From Polynucleobacter sp. (GTDB lineage: Bacteria > Pseudomonadota > Gammaproteobacteria > Burkholderiales > Burkholderiaceae), in contig JAHEBW010000045.1 of assembly GCA_024642065.1 (NCBI GenBank), positions 124,001 through 188,000 of the forward strand: DNA of 64,000 nt, written 5' to 3'. The translations under genes and the position numbers were made by a program. The notes under the pieces are model-generated. The model ran no database searches. It was not told where the DNA came from and worked only from the letters and a program-made list of their open reading frames with translations. Positions 44,690 through 55,214 of this stretch are shown here, one piece after another; the first letter of the stretch is position 1, and every line of letters starts with the position of its first letter.

Positions 44690-47545
44690 ATGGATACGAT
44701 AAAAATACGCGGTGCCCGCACCCACAACTTAAAAAGCGTCAATTTAGACATACCTAGAGATCAATTAGTGGTCATCACGGGCTTGTCTGGATCTGGCAAA
44801 AGTTCTTTAGCTTTTGATACTTTGTATGCTGAAGGACAGCGTCGCTATGTTGAATCCTTATCAGCATACGCTCGTCAGTTTTTACAGTTGATGGAAAAAC
44901 CCGATGTCGACTCTATTGAAGGTTTATCACCAGCTATTTCGATTGAACAAAAAGCAACTAGCCACAACCCTAGATCAACAGTTGGTACTGTTACCGAAAT
45001 TCATGATTACCTGCGCTTGTTATTTGCTAGAGCAGGCACACCTCACTGCCCTGAACATCACCTACCTTTAGAAGCTCAAAGCGTATCCCAAATGGTTGAT
45101 ACGGTCATGGCAAAACCTGAAGACACCAAACTGATGATTTTGGCGCCGGTGGTTAGCGAGCGCAAAGGTGAACACATCGACTTGTTTGAAGATCTTCAAG
45201 CTCAGGGGTTTGTTCGCTTCAGAATCAAATCAGGCGGTGGCACAGCCCAACATGCAGAAGCAAAAATTTATGAAGTTGATCAACTTCCTAAATTGAAGAA
45301 AAATGAAAAACATTCCATTGATGTTGTCATTGACCGCATCAAAGTAAAACAAGATATTCAACAACGTTTGGCCGAATCTTTTGAGACTGCTTTGAGATTA
45401 GCGGATGGTCGCGCGATAGCTCTTGAAATGGATACCAATAAAGAGCAGGTGTTCTCAAGTAAATTTGCTTGCCCTGTTTGCTCCTATTCTTTACAAGAGT
45501 TGGAGCCTCGTCTTTTTTCTTTCAACAACCCAATGGGTGCCTGTCCAAGCTGCGATGGCTTAGGTCACATTACCTTTTTTGATCCTAAGCGTGTGGTCGC
45601 CCACCCAGAACTATCGCTGGCATCAGGTGCTATTAAAGGCTGGGACAGAAGAAATCAGTTTTATTTCAGGCTTTTGCAAAATCTATCTAAGCATGCTGAT
45701 TTCGATTTAGAAAAGCCATTTGAGGAGCTGCCTAAAAAAGCACAAGAGCTAATTTTGTATGGCTCAGGATCTCAAGATATACCTTTTGAATATCTCAATG
45801 AAAAAGGTAAAACAATTATTCGCGAGCACAGCTTTGAAGGCATCGTGGCTAACTTTGAACGCCGCTATAAAGAAACTGATTCAGCCACTGTCCGCGAAGA
45901 GTTAGCCAAGTATCAGAACAACAAGCCATGCCCTACTTGTGAAGGAACACGTCTTAGAACCGAAGCTAGAAATGTCAAAGTGGGTGAAGGTGAGCAAGCT
46001 CGGGCCATTTACGAAGTGAGCAATCTGCCACTCGGAAAAGCTCTGAATTACTTCAAGACGCTTGAGTTAAAAGGTGCCAAAAAAGAAATCGCTGGAAAAA
46101 TTATTTCAGAGATTGGCTCGCGACTTAGCTTTTTAAATGATGTGGGTCTTGACTATCTCTCTCTTGATAGAAGTGCAGACACATTGTCAGGCGGTGAAGC
46201 TCAACGTATTCGATTAGCTTCACAAATTGGTTCTGGCTTAACTGGCGTCATGTATGTACTTGATGAGCCATCTATTGGCCTTCATCAGCGCGACAATGAT
46301 CGATTAATTGGCACCCTCAAGCATCTGAGAGATCTTGGCAATTCAGTGCTTGTAGTTGAGCATGATGAAGACATGATCCGTGCGTCTGATTACGTCATTG
46401 ATATTGGTCCTGGCGCTGGCGAACACGGCGGAAAAATTATTGCTCAAGGAACCCCTCTAGAAATCGAAGCGCATCCAGAGTCATTAACTGGTGCCTATCT
46501 TTCTGGCAAGGAAGGCATTGCAGTACCCAAAAACAGAATCAAACCTAGCGAAAAGCATTTAAAAATTATTGGGGCAACTGGCAACAATCTTAAAAATGTG
46601 GATATTGAAATACCGCTAGGTCTCCTCACTTGTGTGACAGGTGTATCTGGTTCAGGCAAATCAACTTTGATTAATGACACTTTGCATCATGCAGTGGCAC
46701 AACACCTCTATGGTTCTAATGCTGAGCCTGCTGCACACCAAGAAATTCAAGGTCTTGAGCATTTCGACAAAGTCATTAACGTTGACCAATCCCCTATTGG
46801 TAGAACACCAAGATCTAACCCTGCAACATATACCGGTCTATTTACACCGATTAGAGAATTATTTGCAGGCGTTCCAGCATCAAGAGAGCGTGGCTACGAA
46901 GCGGGCAGATTTTCATTCAACGTTCGAGGTGGTCGCTGTGAAACCTGTGAAGGTGATGGCGTATTAAAAGTTGAAATGCACTTCTTACCTGACGTTTATG
47001 TGCCATGTGATGTTTGTCACGGGAAACGCTATAACCGCGAAACTCTCGATATTCGCTACAAGGGCAAAAACATACACGAAGTTTTGGCCATGACAATTGA
47101 GCAAGCTCATGAGTTTTTTGAGGCTGTTCCAACAGTCAAAAGAAAACTTAAAACTTTGCTCGATGTGGGTTTAGGCTACGTCAAATTAGGCCAAAGTGCC
47201 ACCACACTGTCAGGCGGTGAAGCACAACGCGTCAAGTTATCTTTGGAGTTATCAAAACGAGATACAGGTCGTACCCTATATATCCTAGATGAACCAACGA
47301 CTGGATTGCATTTTCATGACATTCAACTGCTTTTGAAGGTGATTCATACCCTCAAGAAGCATGGGAATACAATTGTCATTATTGAACATAATTTGGACGT
47401 TATTAAAACGGCTGACTGGGTCATTGACCTAGGGCCAGAAGGTGGTGGCGGTGGCGGTGAAATTATTGCTGTAGGCACGCCAGAAGATGTTGCTAAGGTA
47501 AAAAATAGTTATACCGGTAAGTACCTTGCCCCTTTATTGAAATAA
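44690..47545 (+). CDS. uvrA: Excinuclease ABC subunit A
   Basis: Damage-sensing ATPase of nucleotide excision repair; a UvrA dimer loads UvrB at lesions. The 951-residue protein has two ABC ATPase modules: Walker [16 protein letters not shown] (about 32-46) and [15 protein letters not shown] (about 653-667), with signatures [12 protein letters not shown] and [12 protein letters not shown]. Zinc-binding CPVCSYSLQ and [13 protein letters not shown]...CDVC are visible. No LexA-type operator is evident in the 39 bases between uvrA and the MFS gene, though the SOS box of this group cannot be ruled out by eye. Confidence 0.97.
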   Translation: MDTIKIRGARTHNLKSVNLDIPRDQLVVITGLSGSGKSSLAFDTLYAEGQRRYVESLSAYARQFLQLMEKPDVDSIEGLSPAISIEQKATSHNPRSTVGTVTEIHDYLRLLFARAGTPHCPEHHLPLEAQSVSQMVDTVMAKPEDTKLMILAPVVSERKGEHIDLFEDLQAQGFVRFRIKSGGGTAQHAEAKIYEVDQLPKLKKNEKHSIDVVIDRIKVKQDIQQRLAESFETALRLADGRAIALEMDTNKEQVFSSKFACPVCSYSLQELEPRLFSFNNPMGACPSCDGLGHITFFDPKRVVAHPELSLASGAIKGWDRRNQFYFRLLQNLSKHADFDLEKPFEELPKKAQELILYGSGSQDIPFEYLNEKGKTIIREHSFEGIVANFERRYKETDSATVREELAKYQNNKPCPTCEGTRLRTEARNVKVGEGEQARAIYEVSNLPLGKALNYFKTLELKGAKKEIAGKIISEIGSRLSFLNDVGLDYLSLDRSADTLSGGEAQRIRLASQIGSGLTGVMYVLDEPSIGLHQRDNDRLIGTLKHLRDLGNSVLVVEHDEDMIRASDYVIDIGPGAGEHGGKIIAQGTPLEIEAHPESLTGAYLSGKEGIAVPKNRIKPSEKHLKIIGATGNNLKNVDIEIPLGLLTCVTGVSGSGKSTLINDTLHHAVAQHLYGSNAEPAAHQEIQGLEHFDKVINVDQSPIGRTPRSNPATYTGLFTPIRELFAGVPASRERGYEAGRFSFNVRGGRCETCEGDGVLKVEMHFLPDVYVPCDVCHGKRYNRETLDIRYKGKNIHEVLAMTIEQAHEFFEAVPTVKRKLKTLLDVGLGYVKLGQSATTLSGGEAQRVKLSLELSKRDTGRTLYILDEPTTGLHFHDIQLLLKVIHTLKKHGNTIVIIEHNLDVIKTADWVIDLGPEGGGGGGEIIAVGTPEDVAKVKNSYTGKYLAPLLK

Positions 47546-47568
47546 GCTCAAAGACATATACTCTTAAT

Positions 47569-48570
47569 ATGACAAAACAAACTGCTGCGCAAAGCCAAAG
47601 AGCCATTGATCTAGCTAGAGAAACTCTCACGATTGAGGGTGAAGCAGTACTGACTCTACAAAAAAATCTGACCGCTAAAAATGCTGAGATGTTTGCCCAT
47701 GCTATTGAAATTTTGCTGGGATGCAAAGGTCGTATTGTGGTTTCAGGGATTGGTAAATCAGGACACATTGGCCGTAAAGTTGCAGCGACATTTGCTTCAA
47801 CCGGATCTCCTGCTTTTTTTGTGCATCCAGCAGAAGCTAGTCACGGCGATTTAGGTATGGTGACTCAGCATGATGTTTTCGTTGCTTTTTCAAACTCTGG
47901 TGAAACCAGTGAACTAACAGCCATTGTTCCTATTATTAAAAGAACTGGCGCAAAATTAATTGCCTTAACGGGTAACCCATCATCAAGCTTGGCTGAACTG
48001 GCGGATTCTCACATCAATGTCAGCGTTGAAAAAGAAGCCTGCCCACTTAATCTAGCTCCAACAGCTAGCACTACTGCTGCTCTTGCAATGGGTGACGCTT
48101 TGGCTGTTGCACTACTAGATGCCCGAGGTTTTAAACCTGAAGATTTTGCAAGGTCTCACCCAGGTGGCAGCCTTGGTAGAAAATTATTGACGCATGTCAG
48201 AGATGTCATGAGGGGCGGCTCAGAAGCTCCAAGAACAAACATCAACGCCAGCATTACTGATGCCCTCTTGGAAATTACCGCTAAACGCATGGGCATGACC
48301 GTTGTGATTGATGATTCAGAAAAAGTTCTGGGCATATTTACGGATGGCGATTTGCGTCGATTAATTGAAAAGAACAATCAATTCCAAAATACAACATTGC
48401 GAGACGCCATGACGGCAAATCCGCGCACAATTTCTCCAGATTTATTAGCTGCAGAAGCCGTTGAAATGATGGAGCGCCACAGAATTAATCAACTCGTTGT
48501 AACAGATGCAAGTGGTCGACTACTCGGCGCGCTTAACTTACACGATCTTTTTGCTGCTCAGGTTATTTAA
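47569..48570 (+). CDS. kdsD: D-arabinose 5-phosphate isomerase
   Basis: Converts ribulose 5-phosphate to arabinose 5-phosphate, the first committed step to KDO for LPS. The 333-residue protein has an N-terminal SIS domain (about 45-180, VSGIGKSGHIGRKVAATF, FVHPAEASHGDLGMV, AFSNSGETSEL) and two CBS domains (about 210-330, LGIFTDGDLRRLIE and HRINQLVV). Followed 1 base later by kdsC, then the lpt genes, the order known from E. coli. Confidence 0.96.
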   Translation: MTKQTAAQSQRAIDLARETLTIEGEAVLTLQKNLTAKNAEMFAHAIEILLGCKGRIVVSGIGKSGHIGRKVAATFASTGSPAFFVHPAEASHGDLGMVTQHDVFVAFSNSGETSELTAIVPIIKRTGAKLIALTGNPSSSLAELADSHINVSVEKEACPLNLAPTASTTAALAMGDALAVALLDARGFKPEDFARSHPGGSLGRKLLTHVRDVMRGGSEAPRTNINASITDALLEITAKRMGMTVVIDDSEKVLGIFTDGDLRRLIEKNNQFQNTTLRDAMTANPRTISPDLLAAEAVEMMERHRINQLVVTDASGRLLGALNLHDLFAAQVI

Positions 48571-48571
48571 T

Positions 48572-49141
48572 ATGCCAAAGACATTCAATACATTAGTGAC
48601 TAACCCTCTTACCCAACACCCTCAGGCGATGGAGCGAGCAGCTGAGATCAAGTTATTGGTTCTTGATGTTGATGGCGTTCTGACCGATGGCAGCTTACTA
48701 GTTGGTCATGATGGCAAGGAAGCACTTAAAACTTTTGACAGCCTAGATGGTCACGGCATCAAACTACTTCAATCAATTGGAGTAACTGTTGCCATCATTA
48801 CTGGCAGAACTTCTGGCATGGTTGAAGGTAGAGCAAAAGAGCTAGGCGTTCAACATGTACAAATGGGCATCAGCAAAAAAATGGATGCCCTACAAGTCTT
48901 ATTAAACAAAACAGGATTCAAACTATCAGAGTGCGCTGCGATGGGAGATGATTGGCCAGATTTAGCAATACTTCCAAAAGTTCATTTTGCGGCTTGCCCA
49001 GCACAAGCTCATGAAGAAGTTAAAAATTGCGTTCACTATGTAACCCAAAGAACTGGTGGCAGTGGCGCCGTGCGAGAAGTTTGCGATCTAATCCTAAAGG
49101 CCCAAGGCCACTACCAACGCTTACTTGAGGAATCTTTGTAA
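48572..49141 (+). CDS. kdsC: 3-deoxy-manno-octulosonate-8-phosphate phosphatase
   Basis: Tetrameric HAD phosphatase that dephosphorylates KDO-8-phosphate. The 189-residue protein lacks a cap domain, as expected for C0 HADs. It has LVLDVDGVLTDGSLL (motif I), IITGRTSGMVEGRAKELGV (motif II), and AAMGDDWPDLAIL (motif IV). Open codons continue upstream into kdsD, but the ATG at 48572 lies just after the kdsD stop and suits the family length. Confidence 0.95.
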   Translation: MPKTFNTLVTNPLTQHPQAMERAAEIKLLVLDVDGVLTDGSLLVGHDGKEALKTFDSLDGHGIKLLQSIGVTVAIITGRTSGMVEGRAKELGVQHVQMGISKKMDALQVLLNKTGFKLSECAAMGDDWPDLAILPKVHFAACPAQAHEEVKNCVHYVTQRTGGSGAVREVCDLILKAQGHYQRLLEESL

Positions 49142-49143
49142 GC

Positions 49144-49755
49144 ATGGATTTATTTGCACCACTGCTTAGGTTTTTGCCTGTCTTATTAATGGGGCTACTA
49201 ACTTTGGGCACTTATTGGATGGTGCAACTCACAAATCCTGATAGCGACAACATTCAGCCCAAGAGGCACATTCCTGATTACATCATGGATCAAATTGTTG
49301 TCACAACACTTGGTCCAGATGGCTCCACAAGGTATCGGGTAGTTGGCGATAAGCTCACTCATTACGAGGATGATGCAGCTTCAGAGATTGACCTTCCGAT
49401 TGCAAGGCGATTTAACGCAGATAAGCCAGCTACAACTGTTCGCTCTGATAAAGGCTTTTTAAATGGCGACTTAACAATTCTGGAACTTGTCGGTAATGCC
49501 ACCTTAACTAGACCTGCACAACCAGCAACTAGCAAGCAAGCAGGTAGCGCCAGAATGTTTATGAGTTCTTCGCGTTTCACCATATTAATGAACGATGACA
49601 TTGTTAAAACTAATCAGCCAGTTACTCTAGAGCAAGGTTTGTCAGTAATGACTGCGCGTGATGGCGCAATCTTCGACAATGTTCATCAAAAATTAATCAT
49701 GAACGGGCAAGTCAGAGGCCGCATTGAATCTGAGAAGAAACGTTCTACTCCATAG
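49144..49755 (+). CDS. lptC: LPS export protein LptC
   Basis: Bitopic inner-membrane protein that receives LPS from LptBFG and passes it to LptA. The 203-residue protein has one N-terminal membrane helix (about 8-30, LLRFLPVLLMGLLTLGTYWMV) and a periplasmic beta-jellyroll with the weakly conserved features of the family (YIMDQIVVTTLGPDGSTRY, DGAIFDNVHQKLIMNGQV). Sequence similarity within LptC is low, so context (kdsC before, lptA and lptB after) carries weight. Confidence 0.9.
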   Translation: MDLFAPLLRFLPVLLMGLLTLGTYWMVQLTNPDSDNIQPKRHIPDYIMDQIVVTTLGPDGSTRYRVVGDKLTHYEDDAASEIDLPIARRFNADKPATTVRSDKGFLNGDLTILELVGNATLTRPAQPATSKQAGSARMFMSSSRFTILMNDDIVKTNQPVTLEQGLSVMTARDGAIFDNVHQKLIMNGQVRGRIESEKKRSTP

Positions 49756-49756
49756 T

Positions 49757-50293
49757 ATGAAATTACTTCTTTCAACAACCCTATTTCTGCTCAATGCATT
49801 TTTTTGCATTCCTGCATTTGCAGAAAAAGCAGACAGAGATAAACCCATTTCTCTTTCCTCCGAAAAAGCATCTTTTGATGATGTACGACAAATTTATCAC
49901 TTGGAAAAAAATGTTTTGTTAACCAAGGGCACCTTAATTATTCGCGGTGAAAGCGCTAGTGTAAAAATTGACCCTGAAGGCTATCAGTTGGCCACTATTC
50001 AAGCAAAACCGGGCACCTTGGCTAGCCTCAAACAAAAACGTGACACTGGCTATGATGAGTATGTTGAAGGCTTTGCGGAATGGATTGAGTATGATGCAAA
50101 ACTTGAAACCGCCACTCTTGTTGGCAAGGCTCACATGAATAAACTAGCCGGCACGAAAATTTCAGACAAAATTAATGGCGACCGCATTCAGTACGATAGC
50201 GCCAATGAAAAATACCAAGCACTATCCAGCGCTTCAGTTAAATCTACTTTATCTTCTCGCAGAAAAGATCAATCAGGTAATATTAAAAAATGA
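49757..50293 (+). CDS. lptA: LPS transport periplasmic protein LptA
   Basis: Periplasmic bridge protein that polymerises between LptC and LptD to carry LPS. The 178-residue protein has a signal peptide ([20 protein letters not shown], probable cleavage after AFA at about 22) and an OstA-like domain: [23 protein letters not shown]-type strands, then ARIDPEGYQ-like [13 protein letters not shown]. The frame extends 11 codons upstream into lptC; the ATG at 49757, one base after the lptC stop, starts exactly at the signal peptide. Overlaps lptB by 4 bases. Confidence 0.92.
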   Translation: MKLLLSTTLFLLNAFFCIPAFAEKADRDKPISLSSEKASFDDVRQIYHLEKNVLLTKGTLIIRGESASVKIDPEGYQLATIQAKPGTLASLKQKRDTGYDEYVEGFAEWIEYDAKLETATLVGKAHMNKLAGTKISDKINGDRIQYDSANEKYQALSSASVKSTLSSRRKDQSGNIKK

Positions 50294-51039
50294 GCATTTC
50301 AAACTCAACACTATCCGCATCAGGTCTCCAGAAAAAATATGGTGCTCGCACCGTTGTTAGAGATGTAGGCGTTGAAGTAAAGAGCGGCCAGGTTGTAGGT
50401 TTATTGGGGCCTAACGGTGCTGGTAAAACAACTTCTTTTTATATGATTGTTGGTCTTGTTCCATTGGATGGCGGCGAGATAACACTCAACAATCAAGTTA
50501 TCAGTCATTTACCAATTCATGAACGTGCCAAGTTAGGCCTTTCTTATCTGCCTCAAGAAGCTTCTGTATTCAGAAAGCTCAGCGTTGAAGAAAATATTTT
50601 GGCAGTTCTTGAGCTGCAAGAAGAAAACGGCAAGCCTTTAGCTAAAGCAGAAATTCAAAAAAGATTAGATTCCCTATTACAAGAGTTACAAATCTCTCAT
50701 TTACGTAGCAACCCAGCTATGTCTTTATCTGGCGGCGAGAGAAGACGTGTTGAAATTTCGCGCGCCTTAGCTTCCCAGCCAAAATTTATTCTTTTAGATG
50801 AGCCATTCGCCGGCGTTGACCCCATCGCCGTTGGAGAAATTCAGCGTATTGTTAGATTTTTAAAAGATCGTCAAATTGGCGTTTTGATTACAGACCATAA
50901 TGTTCGCGAAACACTGGGTATTTGTGACTACGCATACATCATTAGCGAAGGAAAAGTTTTAGCTTCTGGTGAGCCAGCATCAATTATTGATAACGAAGCC
51001 GTTAGAAAAGTTTATCTAGGCGAAAACTTCAAAATGTAA
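50290..51039 (+). CDS. lptB: LPS export ABC transporter ATP-binding protein LptB
   Basis: Cytoplasmic ATPase that powers LPS extraction by LptF and LptG (not encoded in the window). The 249-residue protein has Walker [18 protein letters not shown] (about 37-53), Q-loop [17 protein letters not shown], the signature [16 protein letters not shown], Walker [17 protein letters not shown] and the H-loop [11 protein letters not shown]. The [15 protein letters not shown] stretch is typical of LptB. Normal length. Confidence 0.97.
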   Translation: MSISNSTLSASGLQKKYGARTVVRDVGVEVKSGQVVGLLGPNGAGKTTSFYMIVGLVPLDGGEITLNNQVISHLPIHERAKLGLSYLPQEASVFRKLSVEENILAVLELQEENGKPLAKAEIQKRLDSLLQELQISHLRSNPAMSLSGGERRRVEISRALASQPKFILLDEPFAGVDPIAVGEIQRIVRFLKDRQIGVLITDHNVRETLGICDYAYIISEGKVLASGEPASIIDNEAVRKVYLGENFKM

Positions 51040-51066
51040 TTGACGCGGACAATTGTCCAGCGTCAA
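51040..51066. repeat. Inverted repeat between lptB and rpoN
   Basis: TTGACGC (51040-51046) pairs with GCGTCAA (51060-51066), and inside them GGAC/GTCC pair around an AATT loop, with one bulged A. It begins immediately after the lptB stop. No T-run follows on either strand, so it is not a classic terminator. It could be an mRNA 3'-end stabiliser, a Rho-associated hairpin or a protein-binding palindrome (inner GGACAATTGTCC is a perfect 12-bp palindrome). Confidence 0.7.
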
Positions 51067-51123
51067 TAACTTGTAAGCAAAAATCGTACCAATATCGAAT
51101 TAGCAGTCTAAAATGGCTGCATC

Positions 51124-52497
51124 ATGAAGGCGTCGCTCAATCTTAGGTTTTCTCAAAACCTAGCTCTAACACCACAACTCCAGCAGTCAATTAAGCTTTT
51201 ACAGCTATCTGCCATGGAGCTAGAGCAAGAGCTTATCCAAGCGGCAGAGCAAAATCCTTTAATTGAGTATGAGTCGGCAACGGAATCGGCTCCAACTGAG
51301 CCATTACAGCAACTGTCACACAGACAAAGTTCATCCTCTAAAAATAATGCAGACTGGGATGAGAACGATGACAAATTTGCCAAGGTTGCGGCATCAGAGA
51401 GCTTGCTTGACCATCTGCTAGACCAGATAAGGGTCATGAGACTGTCACCTCAAGAGAAGGCTGTAATGGGTCTCCTTGCGGGCAATCTAGATAACAGGGG
51501 CTACCTCGCCATAGAGCTCTCTGAGTTAGCACAAGAGTATGCGCAATATATGGACCCAGAAGATGGCACAGCTGATGAGCAAATAAATCGAGCTCTGGTC
51601 AGACTGCAACACTTAGACCCTAGCGGAGTTGGCGCGCGAGATCTCAGTGAATGTTTACGTTTGCAATTAGAGCACCGCGACCACCACAAACCCTCTGAAA
51701 AAATATGGGCTAACTCCCACAAAATATGTGCAGACTATCTCGAGATTGTTGGCGCCAGAGATTGGTCTAGGCTCAAAAAACTTTTAAAAATCTCAGATGC
51801 CGAACTGAATGAGTCTGTTCAGTTAATTAAAAGTCTTCAGCACGATCCTGCAGCTCAATTTGGACTATCAATTGATAGCACCCTCATTCCAGATGTGATT
51901 GTTAAAAACCACAAAGGCAAATGGCAGGTGACGCTTAATCCAGCTGCCACGCCCAAAATAAATATTCATGAAGAGTACGCCAAGGTTATTAAAGAAAACA
52001 AAGGGCATGAGGACATTGGCGGAATTCAACAAAAACTACAAGAGGCTAGATGGTTGGTTAAAAATGTGCTACAAAGAAGTGAAACCATCTTAAAAGTGGC
52101 AAAAGCTATCGTGGATAGGCAGCAAAATTTCTTCAATCATGGCGAAATCGCCATGCGCCCTCTAGTTTTGCGAGAAATTGCAGACACTTTGGGTCTGCAC
52201 GAATCCACCATTTCGCGAGTGACAACCCAAAAGTACATGGCAACACCCTCTGGTTGCTATGAATTTAAATATTTTTTCGGCAGCCAAGTATCCACAGATA
52301 CTGGTGGCTCTGTTTCATCAATGGCTATTAGAGCTGTCATCAAACAATTAGTTGATGAAGAAAATACTCAAAAACCTTTATCAGATACTCAAATAGTTGA
52401 ACTATTGGCAACAAAGGGTTTTGTTGTTGCTAGGCGTACGATTGCTAAATACAGGGAATCTCTGCGCATCCCTGCCGTTCATTTGCGCAGAAAATAA
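51124..52497 (+). CDS. rpoN: RNA polymerase sigma-54 factor
   Basis: Alternative sigma factor for enhancer-dependent promoters (-24/-12), often nitrogen, motility or envelope genes. The 457-residue protein has the Gln/Leu-rich activator-interacting region I (LRFSQNLALTPQLQQSIKLL), an acidic variable region II (about 60-100), the core-binding domain, a helix-turn-helix (ESTISRVTTQKYM) and the RpoN box ARRTIAKYRE. Length is typical. Starts 84 bases after lptB. Followed by hpf and ptsN as in many proteobacteria. Confidence 0.97.
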   Translation: MKASLNLRFSQNLALTPQLQQSIKLLQLSAMELEQELIQAAEQNPLIEYESATESAPTEPLQQLSHRQSSSSKNNADWDENDDKFAKVAASESLLDHLLDQIRVMRLSPQEKAVMGLLAGNLDNRGYLAIELSELAQEYAQYMDPEDGTADEQINRALVRLQHLDPSGVGARDLSECLRLQLEHRDHHKPSEKIWANSHKICADYLEIVGARDWSRLKKLLKISDAELNESVQLIKSLQHDPAAQFGLSIDSTLIPDVIVKNHKGKWQVTLNPAATPKINIHEEYAKVIKENKGHEDIGGIQQKLQEARWLVKNVLQRSETILKVAKAIVDRQQNFFNHGEIAMRPLVLREIADTLGLHESTISRVTTQKYMATPSGCYEFKYFFGSQVSTDTGGSVSSMAIRAVIKQLVDEENTQKPLSDTQIVELLATKGFVVARRTIAKYRESLRIPAVHLRRK

Positions 52498-52510
52498 CAG
52501 GGAGCACAGC

Positions 52511-52837
52511 ATGAATTTAAAAATTACTAGTCACCATGTAGAAATTACACCCGCCATGCGTTCGCATCTCGAAGACAAATTGGCTCGAATCAAGAACCAT
52601 TTTGACCAAGTAATGACTATTTCAGCGATTCTTTCGATTAATAATGAAAAAGAGAAGAATCTGCGTAATCATGCCGAAATTACCTTACACCTCAAGGGAA
52701 AAGACCTGTTTGCCGAGGCCCATCATGAAGACATGTATCACGCCATGGACCTTGTTGTTGATAAATTAGATAGGCAAGTTCTCAAACATAAAGAAAAAGT
52801 TCAAGATCATCACCATCAAACACTGAAAAACTCTTGA
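52511..52837 (+). CDS. hpf: Ribosome hibernation promoting factor (short HPF)
   Basis: Binds the 30S decoding region in stationary phase and helps form inactive ribosome dimers. At 108 residues it is the short form, without the dimerisation tail of long HPF. Conserved features are NLKITSHHVEITPAMRSHLE, a basic LARIKNHFDQV and the late AMDLVVDKLDRQVLKHKEK. Open codons run back into rpoN, but the ATG at 52511, preceded by AGGGAG, is the clear start. Confidence 0.94.
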   Translation: MNLKITSHHVEITPAMRSHLEDKLARIKNHFDQVMTISAILSINNEKEKNLRNHAEITLHLKGKDLFAEAHHEDMYHAMDLVVDKLDRQVLKHKEKVQDHHHQTLKNS

Positions 52838-52875
52838 TTAAATAGGCCAAGGCAATCTTATAATGCACTGCACAC

Positions 52876-53331
52876 ATGAATGCCTTGGCTCAACTTATCA
52901 CCCCTCACAATATCGCCCTCGATATTGATGCTTCTTCACAAGAAGAATTATTTGCCTTCATCGGCAATCTTTTTGAGAAAAACCATGCAATTCCAGCCAA
53001 AACCGTTCAATCTTGCCTTCAAGATCGCGAAGCTCTGGGATCAACGGGACTAGGACAAGGCATCGCAATCCCTCACGGGCGTGTTAAAGATCTTCCAGAA
53101 GCCCATCTTGGCTTTGTTCGACTCAAAGAAGGTATTGACTTCAAGGCCCCAGACGGCCAACTAGTTCAAACAATAATCATCATGCTAGTGCCTGAGCAAG
53201 CAACACAATCTCATCTAGAAATACTTTCTCAAGTTGCTCAAATCCTCTCAGATACAGCAACAAAAAAATTACTATTCACAGAAACAGAGCCTGATAATAT
53301 TTACCAATTGCTAACTGCTTGGAATAAATAA
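52876..53331 (+). CDS. ptsN: Nitrogen-PTS EIIA component
   Basis: EIIA-Ntr is a regulatory phosphocarrier of the nitrogen phosphotransferase system; it influences potassium uptake, sigma-54 output and stress responses. The 151-residue protein has the phosphorylated histidine in GIAIPHGRVKD (His at about 73), preceded by REALGSTGLGQ, and the typical LEILSQVAQIL segment. PTS enzymes EI (PtsP) and NPr/HPr are not in the window, so the phosphate donor lies elsewhere. It is followed directly by hprK. Confidence 0.95.
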   Translation: MNALAQLITPHNIALDIDASSQEELFAFIGNLFEKNHAIPAKTVQSCLQDREALGSTGLGQGIAIPHGRVKDLPEAHLGFVRLKEGIDFKAPDGQLVQTIIIMLVPEQATQSHLEILSQVAQILSDTATKKLLFTETEPDNIYQLLTAWNK

Positions 53332-53334
53332 ATC

Positions 53335-54315
53335 ATGACCCAGCCACTAAATTTAGCGGGTGTCACAGCACAATCGTTATTTGACGACAACTTTTCAGAA
53401 TTAAAACTGAGTTGGATTGCTGGTCTTGAAGGTTCAGATAATGGTTTTGATCCAGAAGCAGTTAAGCTAGCCTCATCTTCATCAGACTTAGTGGGTCACT
53501 TAAATTTGATTCACCCAGATCGAATGCAGGTCTTTGGTGTACCCGAAGTAAGCTACTACGAAAAACTAGATTCAGAAAATCGCAAGAAACAATTAGCAGG
53601 CTTAATTTCTTTAAAGCCACCTTGTTTAATCATCGCAGATGGTTGTGAGGCACATGAAGATATCGTTTTATATTGCCAACGATCTTCAACGCCTCTATTT
53701 AAGAGCACCATATCAGCAGCAACAGTTATTGACCACTTACGTTCATACCTCACCAAAATTGGCGCACCTCGCGTCACGATGCACGGTGTATTTATGGATA
53801 TTCTTGGTATGGGTGTATTGATTACTGGAGATTCAGGCCTTGGCAAAAGCGAATTGGGTCTCGAATTGATTTCAAGGGGTCATGGTTTGGTTGCTGATGA
53901 TGCCGTTGATTTTGCAAGACTAGGGCCGGACTATATTGAAGGTAGATGCCCTCCTATCTTAAGAGACTTACTTGAAGTTCGCGGCTTAGGTCTTCTCGAT
54001 ATCAGAACAATCTTCGGCGAGACAGCCGTTCGTCGCCGAATGAAATTAAGATTAATCGTTCAACTGGTTCGAAGAACTGATGGTGAATTTGAGCGATTAC
54101 CAATCGATGGTCAATCCATTGATGTTCTAGGTTTACAAATACGTAGCGTAAAAATTCAAGTGGCAGCCGGTCGCAACTTAGCCGTTCTTGTTGAAGCTGC
54201 TGTTCGCAATACGATTCTTCAATTGCGCGGTATTGATACATTAAAAGAATTCATGGAAAGACAACGCAAGCTCATGAATGCTGACGACAACAAAACGCAA
54301 AGTAAACTTTTATAA
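53335..54315 (+). CDS. hprK: HPr kinase/phosphorylase
   Basis: Phosphorylates and dephosphorylates a regulatory serine of HPr. In Gram-negative bacteria, which lack CcpA-type control, it is thought to modulate PTS-linked regulation. The 326-residue protein has the Walker A loop [18 protein letters not shown] (about 163-180), the catalytic ADDAVDF acidic region and the HprK signature [16 protein letters not shown] (about 212-227). The N-terminal domain (about 1-135) is the usual variable one. Between ptsN and rapZ, as in other betaproteobacteria; E. coli lacks this gene. Confidence 0.96.
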   Translation: MTQPLNLAGVTAQSLFDDNFSELKLSWIAGLEGSDNGFDPEAVKLASSSSDLVGHLNLIHPDRMQVFGVPEVSYYEKLDSENRKKQLAGLISLKPPCLIIADGCEAHEDIVLYCQRSSTPLFKSTISAATVIDHLRSYLTKIGAPRVTMHGVFMDILGMGVLITGDSGLGKSELGLELISRGHGLVADDAVDFARLGPDYIEGRCPPILRDLLEVRGLGLLDIRTIFGETAVRRRMKLRLIVQLVRRTDGEFERLPIDGQSIDVLGLQIRSVKIQVAAGRNLAVLVEAAVRNTILQLRGIDTLKEFMERQRKLMNADDNKTQSKLL

Positions 54316-54317
54316 CT

Positions 54318-55214
54318 ATGCGCGTCTTCATCATTACCGGAATTTCAGGCTCAGGCAAATCAGTTGCACTGAATGCGCTTGAGGATGCTGGTTATGACTG
54401 CGTTGATAATCTACCCGTTGATTTCATCGAAGACCTGATCCAATCATTAAGCTCCCAAGGGCGAGAAAAAATCGCCATTGCAATTGATGCCAGACGTGGG
54501 CAGTCAATTAAAGACCTGCCAGACACGATTGAAAAACTAAAAAAAGATAATGATGTTCGTGTTTTGTTTCTTAACGCCAATACAGAAACACTGGTACAGC
54601 GTTATTCCGAAACACGCAGACGCCACCCACTATCAAGCACCGAAGACAATAGAACTCCTCAAGTTGCATTAATCGATGCCATTGAAAAAGAACGTGCGCT
54701 TCTTTCTGATTTAGCTGAAACAGCTCACAATATTGATACAAGCCATATTAAAGCGCACACACTCAGATCTTGGATTCAAGACCTATTAAAAGATGAGCGC
54801 GCTGGTTTAACTATGTTGTTTGAATCATTTGGCTTTAAACATGGTGTTCCAAGAGATGCAGACTTGGTGTTCGATGTGAGGTGCCTACCAAACCCACACT
54901 ATGACCCGGTTTTACGACCACTGACAGGCAATGACGCTGCAGTAGCCAACTTCTTAAGAGAGCACCCTGAAGTTCAAGCCATGGGTGATGACATCCGCAG
55001 ATTTATTGAAACATGGTTACCAAAATATCAAGCCGATAGAAGAAGCTATCTAACCGTTGCGATTGGCTGCACTGGTGGTCAACACCGCTCCGTCTATTTA
55101 TCAAACTGCTTATTTGATTATTTCTTAAAGCGCTCGCAAGCTGCCGGTGACAATGCACTGCATCTTCTTAAACGTCATCGCGAACTAGATTTGAATTCTT
55201 CAAAAATGATTTAA
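54318..55214 (+). CDS. rapZ: RNase adapter protein RapZ
   Basis: RapZ in E. coli senses glucosamine-6-phosphate and delivers sRNA GlmZ to RNase E; elsewhere its target is less clear. The 298-residue protein has Walker [18 protein letters not shown] (about 6-22), DRSxx-type Walker B region DNLPVDF, and the C-terminal RNA-binding domain with [35 protein letters not shown]. No GlmZ-like sRNA is recognisable in the window. Its last 47 bases overlap the convergent mutY gene. Confidence 0.95.
   Translation: MRVFIITGISGSGKSVALNALEDAGYDCVDNLPVDFIEDLIQSLSSQGREKIAIAIDARRGQSIKDLPDTIEKLKKDNDVRVLFLNANTETLVQRYSETRRRHPLSSTEDNRTPQVALIDAIEKERALLSDLAETAHNIDTSHIKAHTLRSWIQDLLKDERAGLTMLFESFGFKHGVPRDADLVFDVRCLPNPHYDPVLRPLTGNDAAVANFLREHPEVQAMGDDIRRFIETWLPKYQADRRSYLTVAIGCTGGQHRSVYLSNCLFDYFLKRSQAAGDNALHLLKRHRELDLNSSKMI

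Noticed and set aside
51040-51068. TTGACG...TCAATA as an rpoN promoter
   Set aside because: The -10 match is poor and both hexamers are arms of the hairpin, so the resemblance is probably accidental.
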